Source: Burhinus oedicnemus (lineage: Eukaryota; Chordata; Aves; Charadriiformes; Burhinidae). From it: 64,000 nt of DNA. A program made the position numbers and the translations under genes. Positions 21,061-38,019 of this stretch are shown here, one piece after another (position 1 is the stretch's first letter; every line of letters begins with the position of its first letter). The notes below the pieces were generated by a model that saw only the letters and a list, made by a program, of their open reading frames with translations, was not told where the DNA came from and ran no database searches. The stretch covers positions 290,607-354,606 of the forward strand of contig VFFE01006700.1 of assembly GCA_008921705.1 (NCBI GenBank). Direction: 5' to 3'.

Positions 21061-22254
21061 GAAAAGAAGGTTATCAGAAGTAGCCAACATGGATTCACCA
21101 AAGGGAAGTCATGTCTGGCTAATCTGATAGCCTTCTGCGCTGGTGTGACTGGATGAATAGGTGAGGGGAGGGCAGTGGATGTTGTCTACCTTGACTTCAG
21201 CAAGGCTTTGGACACTGTCTCCCACAGCATCCTCATAGGCAAGCTTAGGAAGTGTGGGTTGGATGAACGGATGGTGGGGTGGATTGAAAACTGGCTGGCA
21301 GATAGAGCTCCGAGGGTTGTGATTAGTGGCACAGAGTCTCGTTGGAGGTCTGTGACAAGTGGTGTTCCCCAGGGGTCAGTACTGGGTCCAGTCCTGTTCA
21401 ACATATTCATCAATGACCTGGATGAAGGGACAGAGTGTACCATCAGCAAGTTTGCTGATGACACAAAACTGGGAGGGGGAGCTGAAACACCAGAAGGCCG
21501 TGCTGCCATTCAGCGTGACCTGGACAGGCTGGAGGGTTGGGCAGAGAGAAACCTCATGAAGTTCAACAAGGGCAAGTGTAGGGTCCTGCACTTGGGGAGG
21601 AATAACCCCATGCACCAGTACAGGTTAGGGGCTGACCTGCTGGAAAGCAGCTCGGTGGAAAGGGACCTGGGAGTCCTGGTGGACAACAAGATGACCATAA
21701 GGCAGCAATGTGCCCTTGTGGCCAAGAAGGCCAATGGCATCCTGGGGTGCATCAAGAGGTGTGTGGCAAGCAGGTTGCGGAAGGTTGTCCTCCCCCTCTA
21801 TTCTGCCCTGGTGAGGCCGCACCTGGAGTCCTGTATCCAGTTCTGGGCTCCCCAGTTCAAGAAGGACAGGGAAGTGCTGGAGAGGGTACAGCAGAGGGCT
21901 ACAAAGATGATGAGGGAACCGGAACATCTTTCTGATGAGGAAAGGCTGAGGGACTTGGGTCATTTTAGTCTGGAGAAGAGACGTCTCAGAGGGGATCTCA
22001 TCAATGTTTATAAATACTTAAAGGGAGGGTGCCGGGAGGACGGCACCAGTCTTTTTTCAGTGGTGTCCACTGATAGGACAAGAGGTAATGGGCACAAACT
22101 TGACCATAGGAAGTTCCATCTAAACATGAGGAAGAACTTCTTGACTTTGAGGGTGGCAGAGCACTGGAAGAGGGTGCCCAGAGAGGCAGTGGAGTCTCCG
22201 ACTCTGGAGACATTCCAAACCCGCCTGGACGCCATGCTGTGCAACCTGCTGTAG
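21061..22254 (+). pseudogene. CR1 ORF2 RT and C-terminus, best preserved in window
   Basis: From 21175 on, 360 codons are open to the natural stop at 22252-22254, with [18 protein letters not shown] (motif A), [13 protein letters not shown] (motif B), [11 protein letters not shown] (motif C, intact), and the C-terminal region. A single TGA at 21154-21156 interrupts the frame 21 bases upstream (context GVTG, stop, IGEGRAV). The open frame has no true ATG start: it begins with a GTG codon inside the domain. The catalytic core is intact, but the endonuclease is inverted and lost, so this copy could not move by itself. Confidence 0.92.
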
Positions 22255-22329
22255 GTGAACTGCCTCTGGCAGCGGGGTTGGACTAGATGATCTCCAGAGG
22301 TCCCTTCCAACCCCTGTGATTCTGTGATC

Positions 22330-25300
22330 TTATCAAGAATAGGTGGCAGCAGCTCACAAATGGAGTATCTATGATGTTAGCAAAACATGCATTAAAAGTT
22401 GTGGGCAATCTTATGTGTTGAATTTTGTGTGAAATTGTAAACAGATAAAATCATAAACTTCCCCTGAGATGTCAAGAGATAAGGATTTCTAGATAGAGCA
22501 AAGGGTGTTGATCTCCAAGGATGTACTGAGGCCCTTCCAGGAGGAGGCTTATAATTGGGTTGATGCTTATGTTCTGTCCCATCTAACTTTAATGAGTATC
22601 AGCAGGATCATATCTGGGAATGAAGGCAAATAGCCTAAAACAAGTGTGTGCAAAGCTCAGCAGCCCACCTGCAAGGCAACACAGGTCATTATGAACATAT
22701 CACCTTGGTGCTCCGACTCCCCAAAGAACACAGAATCCAGCGTGAGGTCTGCTGCTTAATATTCATATTCCTCCATGGTAACGGCTCTGGCTACCTCCGA
22801 GATCAGCTTTCACTTTCTGACCATGACCTCCCGTCATACAGGCCCATTCTGCTGTACATAGGAAATCAATGGGAGAGGCATATGGTGTGGGAGGTTGAGC
22901 TTTTACAGGACCTAGACCTTAATGATGGATCTTGCTCCCACAGGAAAAGGAATGGCTACTAACTTCACTGCTTGCAGAGCTAAAAACAGAACTTATACGT
23001 GTGAAAGGTAACAGAGGACAGAAAAGAGAAAATATGTTTGCTGCTATCCAGTTAATCTTAGAAATCCAGAAATAAGGGAGCTGGCTTGTTTATATTCCTT
23101 CAATTAAATGGGAGATGCTCAAAGTCTGAGCTATAAAATACATGGATATATTAAATGCTCTTTTGCTTTGTTTTGTAATTCACTCCTGCTGTGCCACTGC
23201 TGTAAACATGCACGTATTACATATTGAGCCATAGGTATTTTCCAAGTTCATCTCATGAGCCTGTCAGTTTTGAACTTCAATTTAACAGGAATGCACTGTG
23301 TTTTGTGGCCAAAGATAAGTACCCAGTTCAGGAGTGTCCTCCTCACAACGATTTTCTGCAGTGCTTGCTAAAAGTTGTATGTCTCTTAGGAAAGCTCTCT
23401 GAGGTGTTTCTGTGCTCCTCTAAATTTTGGTCTTGAAGTTAAGAAGCCAAGGCCAATGCTCTACAGACAACTCAGCTGTATTTTACTGGACACTTGATTT
23501 GTTGTCAATCTTACAGCTCGTTTAGTTCTTTATCCCCTGAAACTTACTGTGACTATCCCTCAGGCTCTTGTGAGAGCCACCACAGTGAGATGTCGTTATT
23601 TTCTGCCAACTTCCTTTCTTCTCATCCACCCTCTCACACACAAATTATATGTTTCCATATTTCATCTATTTCTCCTGTCCAAGAATTTACTGAAATATTG
23701 GTTAGCTAAGGAAATTCCCAGTATACTGTGAACAATTTTCATACAAATGTGGAAGTATAAAAGAAAACTTCCCTCTAAAACTCCCCTTCTCCCACATCTA
23801 CAATGTTCATTTAATACCATAACTCCCTCTTTTCGTTTTCTAACCCTTTCCTCAGATACTTTTCCCATTAATTTTGTAATGGCACAGTCTCCTTATACTT
23901 GCACTTTTTCTGAGCAGTCTTCCTTCTTTCACCAGAAAGTATCTTCATGGTACTTTCTAGTACAACAAGGGTATCCTCACCAACCTGGAAAGTCCTGGTT
24001 TCTCTAATTAGACTCAGAGCACTTCAACTCATGGCCTGCAGACCTAATCAGGATAGAGTATCTCAGCACACAGTGGAGGAGGTCAGTGGCAAGATCAATA
24101 AATTTAAGAAAACTTGCTCAGCAGGACATCAAACTGAGAGCAAAAACCGACCGTCCTGCATTTCCAGCAGTGTTAAGTTCAGAGAACTCCAGAGAATCCC
24201 AGTTATACACACAAAGTTACAGACAGTCATAAACAACTCAACCAAAGCATCATGCTAAGCTGCCTATCAAGGATCCGTAACTGAGACAGTCCAGGTGCTG
24301 CCGGCATTGGGAGCAAAAGAATGAATATGGCCCAGTCTGTCTCCTCACATCCACTCAGACACCACACATTAAGAGAGAACTCTTAGGGAATGTATAAAAG
24401 GTAAAGGGCATTTAGATATCTAAAAGTATTTTTTTTATATTAGTGTTTGGCTAGTTTATTACTTTGACAATAGTTTAGAAATTTGGAAGAGTTAGAAAAA
24501 CTTCTGGAACTCACAGACTTGACTAGAAAAAAGGAGTATAGCAGAGAAATCTGTTTTCCAAAGCTGTTCTTTTGATTTGGCATAGATGAAAATAATTTCA
24601 AACTGATTGTCATCATGATTATGGTAATATATATGAATAAATTTTTTTTTCAATTATTTTGAGAAGGTAAAATACCTTAAAAAATGAAAGAATGCAATGA
24701 AAATTTACTCCCCTTTTACAACTTAAAACATCTTTTCAACAAAGTAGGTAATTATAATACTGAAAAGATTTACTAAACACATTATATACCAGAACTGCTT
24801 TATCAATAAGTACAAATTATGGGTCAGATTGATTTTGAACACAAAACCAATACCATACACATATAGTGGCAGATTTTTAGAGAAAGAAGAAAAGAATATT
24901 GCTGAAGTGGAAATAAGGGAATGTATGTATTAAGTACTTCCTATCACTTCAGCAGGTGTGGAACACAGAAATGCTGATATAAATCCAGGAGAAAATGGAG
25001 GAACTAGCTACAGTTCAGCCACCATAAAGGAAGGACAGAGTCAAATCTGCCTTTTGATTCCCCCCTATTTTTTTCATCAACTACAATGCAAAAAAGATGT
25101 GGAAAGTTTCTGAAGCCATCACACTGCTACAGGAGCCGTGGCAATGCATCCTACTAGGCACTGGGATTAGTAAAACATTTGGTCAGGTTTCTTTTTTTAC
25201 AAAGAAAAGTAAAGTATGCATGTAAGGCTTATATTTAACTGCAACCAATCATTCCAAGCTTGTTTTAAGGATAAGATATTTTTAAGAAGATTTGTTCATA

Positions 25301-26591
25301 CAAAAGTGAGGTTGCCTTGGCAACTGTAACTACAGAAAGCCAGAGTAATTACTTTGACAAAATCCTTCCTAGTGCTTTCTCCCTCGTAATAGGAATGTGT
25401 AAATACCTTGTTTTAAGCTACATTTACCAGAAATATTACTTATCACTGATTCTACCCTTGAGGCATGGGAATCCAAAAGTCTGTGCTTAAAGCAGGTGGA
25501 ATAGTGCAAAACCAGTTTGCAAACGCTTATTTCAATTCAACAATGAAAGCCAGATCATGCATATTTGCTCTTTGAGGGAAGTGAAAATTTGAAAAGAATG
25601 CAGCATTTTGTTTTCATATTGCATGATCTCATTGAATCAACTGTGCCATGTATTCATCTGCCTTCAAACACAGTAACAATTCACTTTTGTGAACAGCAGG
25701 CAGAAGGAATTAAGGTTGCAGTTTAATATACCTAAACTACATTCATGCAAACAGATCTTCTGAATCATTGCACAGCTCTGCGTTGTGGACTTATCTGTGT
25801 GGCTGGGACAAGTTTAAGGTCTCTTCATCTCTTCATTACATGGTAGAAATGTCCTCTGATTTCCCTGGCACAGTGTTTGAGATCCATCATTAGTGATATT
25901 TGGCACAGTTCTGCTGACCCCTAGGCTTGTCATTTAATAACATATCCAATTTTTCTGCTGTGCTTATTAGAGTAGATGATGTCCATTTAGGCTTGATTCA
26001 TTCCTGTGGCCTTCTTTGTCTGATAAATAATATATTACCACAGACCTCCCTCTCAGGCCATGCTGTTCAGCTTTGGCTTACTGATGCCATAGAATACACT
26101 GGCCACAGGAATGGGTTCTTGCACTGAAATTGGGGTAGAAATTAACAGTAGTTTGCAAATTGCCTCTTTTCATTCACTCTCAGAAGAGTATTGTTTTCCC
26201 AAACTCTGCTTCCTGCCTGCACGAATGCTGTCCTGAGTTAGAGTTGCAAACCACACGCTAGGAAAGCCAGGGTTATACTGTGTAACTACAATACATACCC
26301 TCTTTCTTTTCCTTGTCTGTGATTCTGTAACTTAATATGTATTTACAAACCCGTGCTGTTTCTATTCACACAGGATTCGAGCACCCTTTTATGAATACTG
26401 AAAGGATTTTTGTTTTGTCTGTTAAAATGTCACTTACAAGTTACACAATATTACAAGTGATTAAGAAGTGACATCAGTGTAGATGCCACCAGAAATGTGG
26501 GAAACCAGTATCTTCCATGATGCTCACGAAGATTTTTTCTCCCTCTATAGTTTTGCAAGGTGCCAGAAGTCACACACATTTACTTATGCTG
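22330..26591. other. Long unique intron sequence
   Basis: About 4.3 kb without an exon, repeat or RNA gene I can support. Open frames on the plus strand (for example 22648-22962 and 23947-24258) have neither splice context nor known motifs. Confidence 0.5.
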
Positions 26592-26606
26592 CATCATCAT
26601 CATCTG

Positions 26607-26657
<51 letters not shown>

Positions 26658-26658
26658 T
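26592..26658. repeat. (CAT)n microsatellite
   Basis: A run of about 22 CAT/ATC units with one CTG interruption near 26603-26606. Open frames reading it as poly-Ser or poly-His are artefacts. Confidence 0.97.
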
Positions 26659-30544
<3,886 letters not shown>

Positions 30545-30860
30545 AGACTAATGATTAATGGTAAAGCACTGAATCAGAATAGAAGGGGAATATTGCATAA
30601 ATCTGTATTATGTCCAGTCCTATTTAATAGCTTCATTAAGGATCCTTAAAAGGAAGAAATTATGACATTAATGAAATTCACTTGATATTAAAATGTGAAG
30701 AGTTGCAAATACCACAGCAGACAAGGAAAAGGACAGATTTAGAAATAGGGGCAGGAAATAACAGATTGAAAAAAATCTAGAGCAAGAATAAGAGCAGAAA
30801 CTAAACAAGAACCTGTACTTCAATACAGCATCAAAAGGCCAGTTTGGGCACCAATTACAT
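30545..30860 (+). mobile_element. Ancient CR1 fragment, RT region
   Basis: Plus-strand islands such as TCTGTATTATGTCCAGTCCT, ATTTAATAGCTTCATTAAGG and GTGAAGAGTTGCAAATACC match the motif B to motif C stretch ([10 protein letters not shown] ... FADD) of the old amniote CR1 type seen also at 58.8 and 61 kb. Heavily decayed. Confidence 0.6.
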
Positions 30861-31214
30861 TACCAGCCAAAGGCTATGCTCACAACCCATCTCTGTTGGT
30901 TAGACACTATATGGTTTTAGAAAATGGTATAGAAGTCCAGAGCTCCTCTCTGTGTTGCTTTGAAGAGACCATACTTTGGTATGCATTCGCTTCTAAATAC
31001 CATTTTAGCAGTCTCACACTGACAAGCCAAAATAGTGCATGAAAACCAGGGGAGAGCTACATAAACCAACTGGGGCAAGGGAGGAAAAAGGAGAGGAAAG
31101 ACAAGGGGCCCCAATATTTATACTACATCTACCATAACTGATTATAAAGTAAGGGGAGGGGAAACGATGTAAATTTATGTAAGAAATATTTGAAAACAAA
31201 TTATTTCAAGAATA

Positions 31215-31450
31215 TAATAGAGTACCCCAAATATAGGAATGAGAGGATGAAATTAAGAAAGGGAATTCTTAGACTAAGAATAAAGATTACTATGCTCACA
31301 GGGAAACCTGACTGTTTAGGGCAATCTCTGCAGGGAAGTGCCTCATCATTCCAAATTCAGACTAGACAGAACCCTTGAAACGCCAGAGTACTGCAGAAGT
31401 TAATCCCTCACTGACAAGGAAATGAATTGGATAATCTAAGGGCTTTTCTG
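31215..31450 (+). mobile_element. Ancient CR1 fragment, 3' region
   Basis: Sequences such as GACTGTTTAGGGCAATCTCTG, CAGGGAAGTGCCTCATCATTC and CAGACTAGACAGAACCC resemble the ORF2 C-terminus of the old amniote CR1 type. It lies in the same orientation and correct order downstream of 30545-30860, so both may be parts of one insertion, split by unrelated or unrecognisable sequence at 30.86-31.2 kb. Confidence 0.5.
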
Positions 31451-34400
31451 CAACATTGGACTGTTGGGAAGCTTTGGGAAGGGGTAATTTTTAGAGGGAA
31501 AAAAGGCTTCCAGTTTCTGCTGATTTGCTTTTTAGTAAGAAATCATTGCATAAATATGCAGATTTTGGCATGGACAAACAATGTCCCTTACAGCTATGAA
31601 CTCCTGTTTGCTGAAGTCAGACTACACAGAATAGAGAGCATATGATAGATGGCCATGCTGCCAGAAGTCTCAGTACAGAACAGATCAGGGAGATCTTGGA
31701 AGCAGGAAACTGTATAGTTCAAAAGGTAAGCAAGGGGACGGCAATATCCCCTGTCTAAACAGGAAAGTGATTCAAGATAGACTTTAAAGTAACATAAAGT
31801 CAAAGCAATTCTACAGAATATCTCCAATTACTCATGCTGTGATAATATTACATATTGGGGAGCATGAGGCATTTAGCTTCACTGAGTTCTTCTCTACGTA
31901 CTTAGGGTGTAATTGGTGCTCCACATGACATACATCCTATTTTGTATTGCTGCTTAAAACCTTTACATTTCAACTTTCTTTATCGCATAATAAACACATA
32001 CTTTTTAAAGGTACAAGATTATGTTGAAATGTGGCAATGATGGTGCCGAGTGTTTCTAGTAACAGCTAAACCCAAAATAAAATATCAGGGCATTTTATCT
32101 ATGATGTTTAATTTTATTTATTATTATTACTATTGGCAAGGAAATGCACACTGGTCTGATTTGCTCTGTGTGGCCTTCGATCTCCAGCTTCAAAAGAGCC
32201 TACTGGGAGCAGTTCATCAACATTCTGTCAGCCTGGCCTGGCTAAATTCTCTTGTGGCTGCTAGAACAGTTCCTGCAAAGCCATAGAAGGAATTTATGTC
32301 TATTTCCACGGTGCTTGAGTTTACAGGGACAGATTTAATGGCACAATACATGCAGTACCACTGTCTGCTCTGACCCTACATCAGAAGAACTTGGATAAGT
32401 AGTACATAAATGGTGAGGAGTGGCAGAGAGGAAATCTTAATTTGGGATTCCAATGGTAGCTTGAATAATATGCTCAGATATGGGTCCCTGAAAGCCAAGC
32501 TCTCCCTGTTCTGTTCACATAATCGCCTTAGATCAATACAAAAGACAGCTGTGAGAAAGGCAGACTTATTGGTGAAGAGAGCGTATCTGTGGGTTTTTTT
32601 CTTCCAGAAAGGCATTATGGCCATGTCTCCATTTGGTTCAGAGCAGTTTGAAGCGAATACCCCAGTCATCAGCACTTGCTGTTTGCTGGTTTAGTTTATG
32701 AGCTGTGTTGGTAAGCAAAACAGATTCTTCTTGGAGGAAACAAAACCCCAAGCTCTACCTTAGTGACACACAAATGCACTCCAGGCACTTAGACTGACGT
32801 AAGGATCAGAACCAATGACTGGTCCTTAGGGTGGCTTCAAACCCCGTGTGTGATGGGGCACGTAGCCCAGTGTCAGACTGAATCTCTTCTGAAGCAAACC
32901 CCTCTGAATTGCACACGCTGTAAATGTGGCGGCAGCAGCAACTGCTTCATTGTACTGATTCTCTCCCGTGGCGCAGCCCAGGCATTAACGCGGGATGATC
33001 TCATTCATACTTCTTAATGCAGCTTCAGCTGTAAATTTCTTTGTGACTTCAAGTCTTCCTTACAAAAAGGTGATTGCTACAACCAGCTTTAGCATAATTA
33101 AGATCTGGACCCTTAAAACTGAACAGAACCTGGAAGTGGTTGTCCTAAATACCCACAGTAGCATGAATGGTGGTGAAACTGGAAAACTGGGGTAGAGGCA
33201 GGGGGAATAAAAGAGACAGCAGGTAATGACCAGTGAGAAAAAGGGGCAGGGTTAGCTCTGTAATGCAGATGCATGCTGGCCATGGCCAGACAATTGTGCT
33301 GGGATGGTCAGAAAAGCAATCACTGCCTCGCTGGATATAACAGCCTTCCCCGCAGGAAGCTGGCATCTCCCACGTAACCACACCAGTCCTATTCACAAAC
33401 CATCCCACCTCTGCCAGCTACTAAAGCTCTCTCATCTGTGTTTCAGAAATTAAAGTGGTGACATTTAAAAATTTAAAAAACCCCGCTACATTACAGTACT
33501 TGAGCCACACAGTGTTATGTAGAACCTAAAGAGGAGAGTGAGGCAATAAATGGTGGTTCTTAATTTTTTTATCTTAAAACATTGTAGTACTATAGTCACC
33601 CAGATATTAATCACTACAAGTGTGGTCAGGGTGAAAGCAATGACTTCTAAAGTGCATACTGCAACTTCTTTGATAGTAGTGACTGGAGGTGCTGAAAAAG
33701 CATTAAAGCATTGGAGTGAGACAAGTGGCAGGACCCGATTAGAAGAGCTGCCTTCCCACAGTCTCTCCCTATGTTCACCAGAAGAGACGTGCCACGGTGC
33801 ATTTCAGTTCTTCAGGTGAATGCAGTGCGGTGTCACGCCTGCCCTCCAGCCTGCGTCCCCTTCTACAGAAGCAGGACGTGAGAAGTGTCTGCACATGCAG
33901 AGGTCTCATTACAGACTCCGGTGGGAGCCGACAGCCTGGAACGTGGAAGTGCTCCAGGGTCTGGTAATATGAACAAGATCACCTCAACAGTTCAAAGGCC
34001 TAATTAAGGTGAGTATCTCTTAATATCACCAACTTGCACTTAGAGACAGAAACATTCTTGGAAGTAATGTTCTCGGCAAAGCAAACCGAAAGCTCAAATT
34101 TAACACAGTCATTGAGTTTCTAAGACACTGACACTTTGGTGAGAAGATGCCAAAGGAGAAACAGAGTTAACCATAGCCAAAGGGCTAAGACCTACCCTTC
34201 CTAACTTTTTGTTTTGTTCCCTATTCCTTTAATTCTGATCATGGAAGAAGAGCCACTAATGTGCAAAATATAAAGTGAGAAAGATTCAGTTTTCATATGG
34301 CCCGTGAGGCAAGTGTATGCGAAATTCACTTAAATGCTCTGTAAATATTTCAATGAAATTAAATGAATATGAAGAACTTACTGCAATGCTCTAACTCTTT

Positions 34401-34818
34401 CATTTTAGTTGACAGGTTTCATAACAGGCTGAGATCAATCATGTTCAAAATTAAAAGCTTTGCTACTGATGTACACACAGTTTATTTAGGAACTGGCCAG
34501 CTGCCCAGAATAATTTCATGGTGACTGAAAAGTTCAAACCTTTTAAGAAAGTTCAGGGGGTCTCACTACAGGATAGTTTTAAATTAATATTGTTTGGCAC
34601 ATTATAGTGTACCACTATATATCAAGATTTTTCACTGCAAATCTCCTTTAGGGGTTGTATTTGGAGAATACAGTGACTATACACTACCTATGTTACACTC
34701 TTAGTAGGATATGGTATGTGCTCCAACACTAAACACTTTGAGCATGACAGTGCATGGGGATGAAAGGCATTACAAACTGATACAAGCACCCATCCCCCAG
34801 TTTTCCAGAATTTTTTAC
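31451..34818. other. Intron sequence
   Basis: About 3.4 kb of mainly unique sequence. GC-richer stretches lie at 32.8-33.0 and 33.8-34.0 kb. A strong plus-strand donor-like AAG|GTGAGTATC is at about 34008-34017, but no partner exon is visible. No repeat recognised. Confidence 0.4.
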
Positions 34819-34866
34819 TTATCCAAATTCTCAGATTTACCATCACCTTTGGCTTGTCAAAAGGAG
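34819..34866 (-). CDS. Tentative exon of unidentified host gene (48 or 20 nt)
   Basis: Acceptor CTTGGATTTCATTCAAAG with a good branch-point-like CTAAT upstream. The frame needs one base (phase 1) and gives PFDKPKVMVNLRIWI to a weak donor TAA|GTAAAA at 34819, or just PFDKPK to a better AAAG|GTGATG donor at 34847. The shorter form ends in phase 0, which is what the exon 29178-29314 needs. The upstream candidate 38906-39070 ends in phase 1, which also fits. Confidence 0.38.
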
Positions 34867-37800
34867 CTTTGAATGAAATCCAAGTAATTAGCATTAAATG
34901 ACATGTAAATTAAACAATTAAAAATCAGAAAGGCAGATTAAATGAGCCACTTTTTTCCTTTCTATTATTATTCTGAAACCGTATAGGTGTGGTAAATTTT
35001 TGGACATGAATGAGCTACACTAAAAGAAGATGTGCATATAGGTAAGCTTTTACAGCCCACACTCAGCTTTGGCATCAATTTGTATCAACATTTTTGTACC
35101 TATATCTGATTTAAAGTTCAGCACCAATCAGCTGCTCAGTTACTATTATTTACACCTGCAATTCTATTAACAATGAAGAAAAAGCTCAATTTTTTTTGAG
35201 CAAACTGCACCATGAAAAAAGGAAGGTAAAAAGCAACCTGAAAATTAAGGTAAAAAACCTGACAAATTGAATTTGGGTAAAAGTAACATTTGCAGTGCTA
35301 AAAAACAGTACTTATGACATGTGGATCTTGTTAGTATGTCTATAGTGCTATATAAAAGACTGCCAAGGGCCTAACCCCTTGCCTAAGGTCAGATAGCACT
35401 TGCTGACTTCAACCATAGTTCATAATATTTGGCTCTTGGTTCCCCTAGGCCCTGTGTGGTGGCCCTGAGACATAACTACAACAGTTATTTTTCTACAGGT
35501 TTTCCCATTCTTCAAGGCATCAGAAACAATGTGAGAGCTTTTATGAGCAATTCCCCTGAGCAGCATTTCCGTAGGATGACATTTGGGATGTGTATTGCCT
35601 ACTTTGAGAGGGAGATGAGCTTGCGAGTGTGGCTGAAGGTGGGATAGCATTAGAGGACTGTGCGGCCTGGAGTCCAACCTGGGGAGGCCTTGTCCATTCT
35701 TTCTTTGAAAGCAGTCCCTCAATTAAAATATTGCCTGAACTACATCAAAGTATTGTCTGGGCGAAAGTAGCCAGAGCTACAGGAGACAGCCAGCAGTGAG
35801 CAAATAGTTAAGTGGTGTGCACTGACAAGGGGTTAACGCTTGAGCTTGCTCTCTTGTCCTCTTCCAGTTAACTGCCTAGATGTACCAGTTGTGAATTTCA
35901 CCCTTCAGGCACACCTAAACAAATGGGGACATTGCAAGCAATAGAAAATTCTCCCATGTAGGGACTGTAAAACAGAACCTAAATTGATTTTAACCACATT
36001 CTGTGCTGCCTTGGGGAATTTTCAGTGAAATGTACCAAAAAATATGATTACAGTCGTGCTGGCATTCACAGTAGAGACTGCACTGTTGATAATATAAGGG
36101 TAAAATAAACTGAAAAAGTTTCTAGTAGATGGAGGAACAAGATTACATATATATTTCTCATATGCACAAGATCTGGAGTTTTTTTATAAACAACTTTTCT
36201 GTGTCACAGGGTTTATATGCTGTGTGTAGTACAATCTGGTGCTGTGACTGCTATTTCACAATTGTTCATTTAAATAACTTTTCTTCAATTTTGCATGAAG
36301 TCTTCCAAATTAATAAGATATTGAGCAAGGTTTCACAAATGTGGGTTTTTAAATAACTTCCTTCCAGTAATTGTAGCTCCTATCAGTTCTTCAGGAACAA
36401 ATGTTGCTGACAAGATGTGATTACAATTCAAATGGTACAAAACTCCTCTAGCAAAATTTGGCTAAGATTTAGTCCATTTATCTAATAGAGGACAGGAATT
36501 GAGCATGTCAGAGAGCTTGCCTTTGATTAACTGAGATAAATAAGATGAATTTTTCAGAGCTATTACTTCATACTGTCTACAGACTCAGGCAAACATTTCT
36601 ACACTGATTACACTTTAGCCATATTTCCAAACCTTTCCCCCCTGTGCAGTGGCAAGAATTATACCACTTTAAAAAACATGAGATCCAAGATTTAGTGTCC
36701 GTAATCGGGACACTGCCCAGGAATGTGCTTACTGAAACAGATTCAACCTTCTTTCCTTTAGACTGAGGTACTTACCTGAGTTACTTAAGTTATGGTTGTC
36801 TTAGCCGCTCTTTCTAGCCAAAAGTGATGAAGAGGCACTTGCAGAGGTCAGTTCAGATCTTGGGCTGGCTATATCTTTCAGATATGCTTATATTTTTCCA
36901 TTGACTAAGTAGGGAACTTGAATCCAGTATGTTCTTTAAATCAGATGTGCAATTCCCAGTGTTAGGCAGGATGAATCTAGGCCATAGCATCTATGATGGT
37001 ATTCATCTCAGTTCATTATAGCTGTCCAGATGTGAAGAACATTGTATAATCATCTAGGCACTTGCTATATTTAACTGAAAGAAGTATCTCCAGATACTCA
37101 TCCCATACAAACACATAAGTAAGACAAGCAAGATGGAATATCACCTTAGGGTGACTCCCTCATTGAATGTAGAGACAGTATAAGGCTACATCTATACTAG
37201 TAATGTACTGGGGTATGGGCCTAAGAACTGGAATAAGATTGTTCATTGTGTTACTCTGTTAGCAAGGCCGCTTGCACAGTTTTGGCCTTAGCCACCTAGC
37301 ACTCTCCCTGATCGTGCCTGAGCACAGTTTGGGGCTTATCCCAACTGGGGACATTCCCAGTAGGCAGTATGGACACTTCCTATTTAAGTGGCAGGTATTT
37401 TTGGAAAGGGAAAATAACTTAGCTGGATGTACAAGCCAGGCTGTGCCAACCAGCCAGCTTTAGGGACAGAGAGCAGGTCCTGGACAACCCTCTCTCTTGA
37501 TATAGATCAGCTAAATTATTAGCTTAGAGAAGATGCTGTGGTTTAGATAAGATAAAATGGCTTATGGTAGATAAGACAAACCCCACCCTTATTTTAAAAC
37601 ACTTCAGGGGTAGGTACATTTTTTGATGGATAGTTTACAATAGATAATGGAAATGAAATGTAAATCTAATGCTAACATGCATAACTATTCTTTTAATAGC
37701 TTTTTCACATGTAAATGCAACTTTACCATTTTCATATTAATTACTTTTCTCTTGGGATAAGTAGCAGAAATATTTTTGTTCCCATACAAAGGTTAGTGAG

Positions 37801-37895
37801 TCACAAAAGAATATCCATTACAATAAAAAAATGCATTACACGCTCCATTTCATCAGAGGAAACTGCTTGAGCCTTCACTTAAAGTAGGCATTATT
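34867..37895. other. Intron sequence
   Basis: About 3 kb with no supported feature. A plus/minus open pair at 35.42-35.72 kb has no splice context. A very strong minus-strand donor-like CTCAG|GTAAGTACC at about 36774 has upstream acceptors, but every frame is closed, so it could only bound a non-coding exon. Confidence 0.4.
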
Positions 37896-38019
37896 AGTCG
37901 TGTAGATGTGGTGCTTAGAGACATGGTTTAGTGGCAGACCTGGTAGAGTAGGGTCAATGGTTGGACTAGATGATCTTAAAGGCCTTTTCCAATCTAAATG
38001 ATTCTATGATTCTATGATT
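37896..38019 (+). mobile_element. CR1 3'-end fragment (family B)
   Basis: About 124 bp: AGTCGTGTAGATGTGGTGC, GACATGGTTTAGTGGC, GGTCAATGGTTGGACTAGATG and the tail AATGATTCTATGATTCTATG. Severely 5'-truncated copy of the family also seen at 19312-19684. Confidence 0.95.

Larger units (their letters stand above)
20293..22329 (+). mobile_element. Mosaic, internally inverted CR1 (families A and B)
   Basis: Four blocks are joined. 20293-20322 is a family B 3' end in minus orientation. 20320-21004 is family A endonuclease C-terminus and linker, minus orientation. 21005-21060 is a family B ORF2 C-terminal piece, plus orientation. 21061-22329 is family A RT to the 3' end, plus orientation, with the usual tail TGTGATTCTGTGATC. 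Junctions show microhomology (CCTT, TC and TCTGGAG). The A blocks have the order expected of a 5' inversion by twin priming, with about 400 bp of element lost. The two B patches suggest extra template switches or later gene conversion. Confidence 0.9.
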
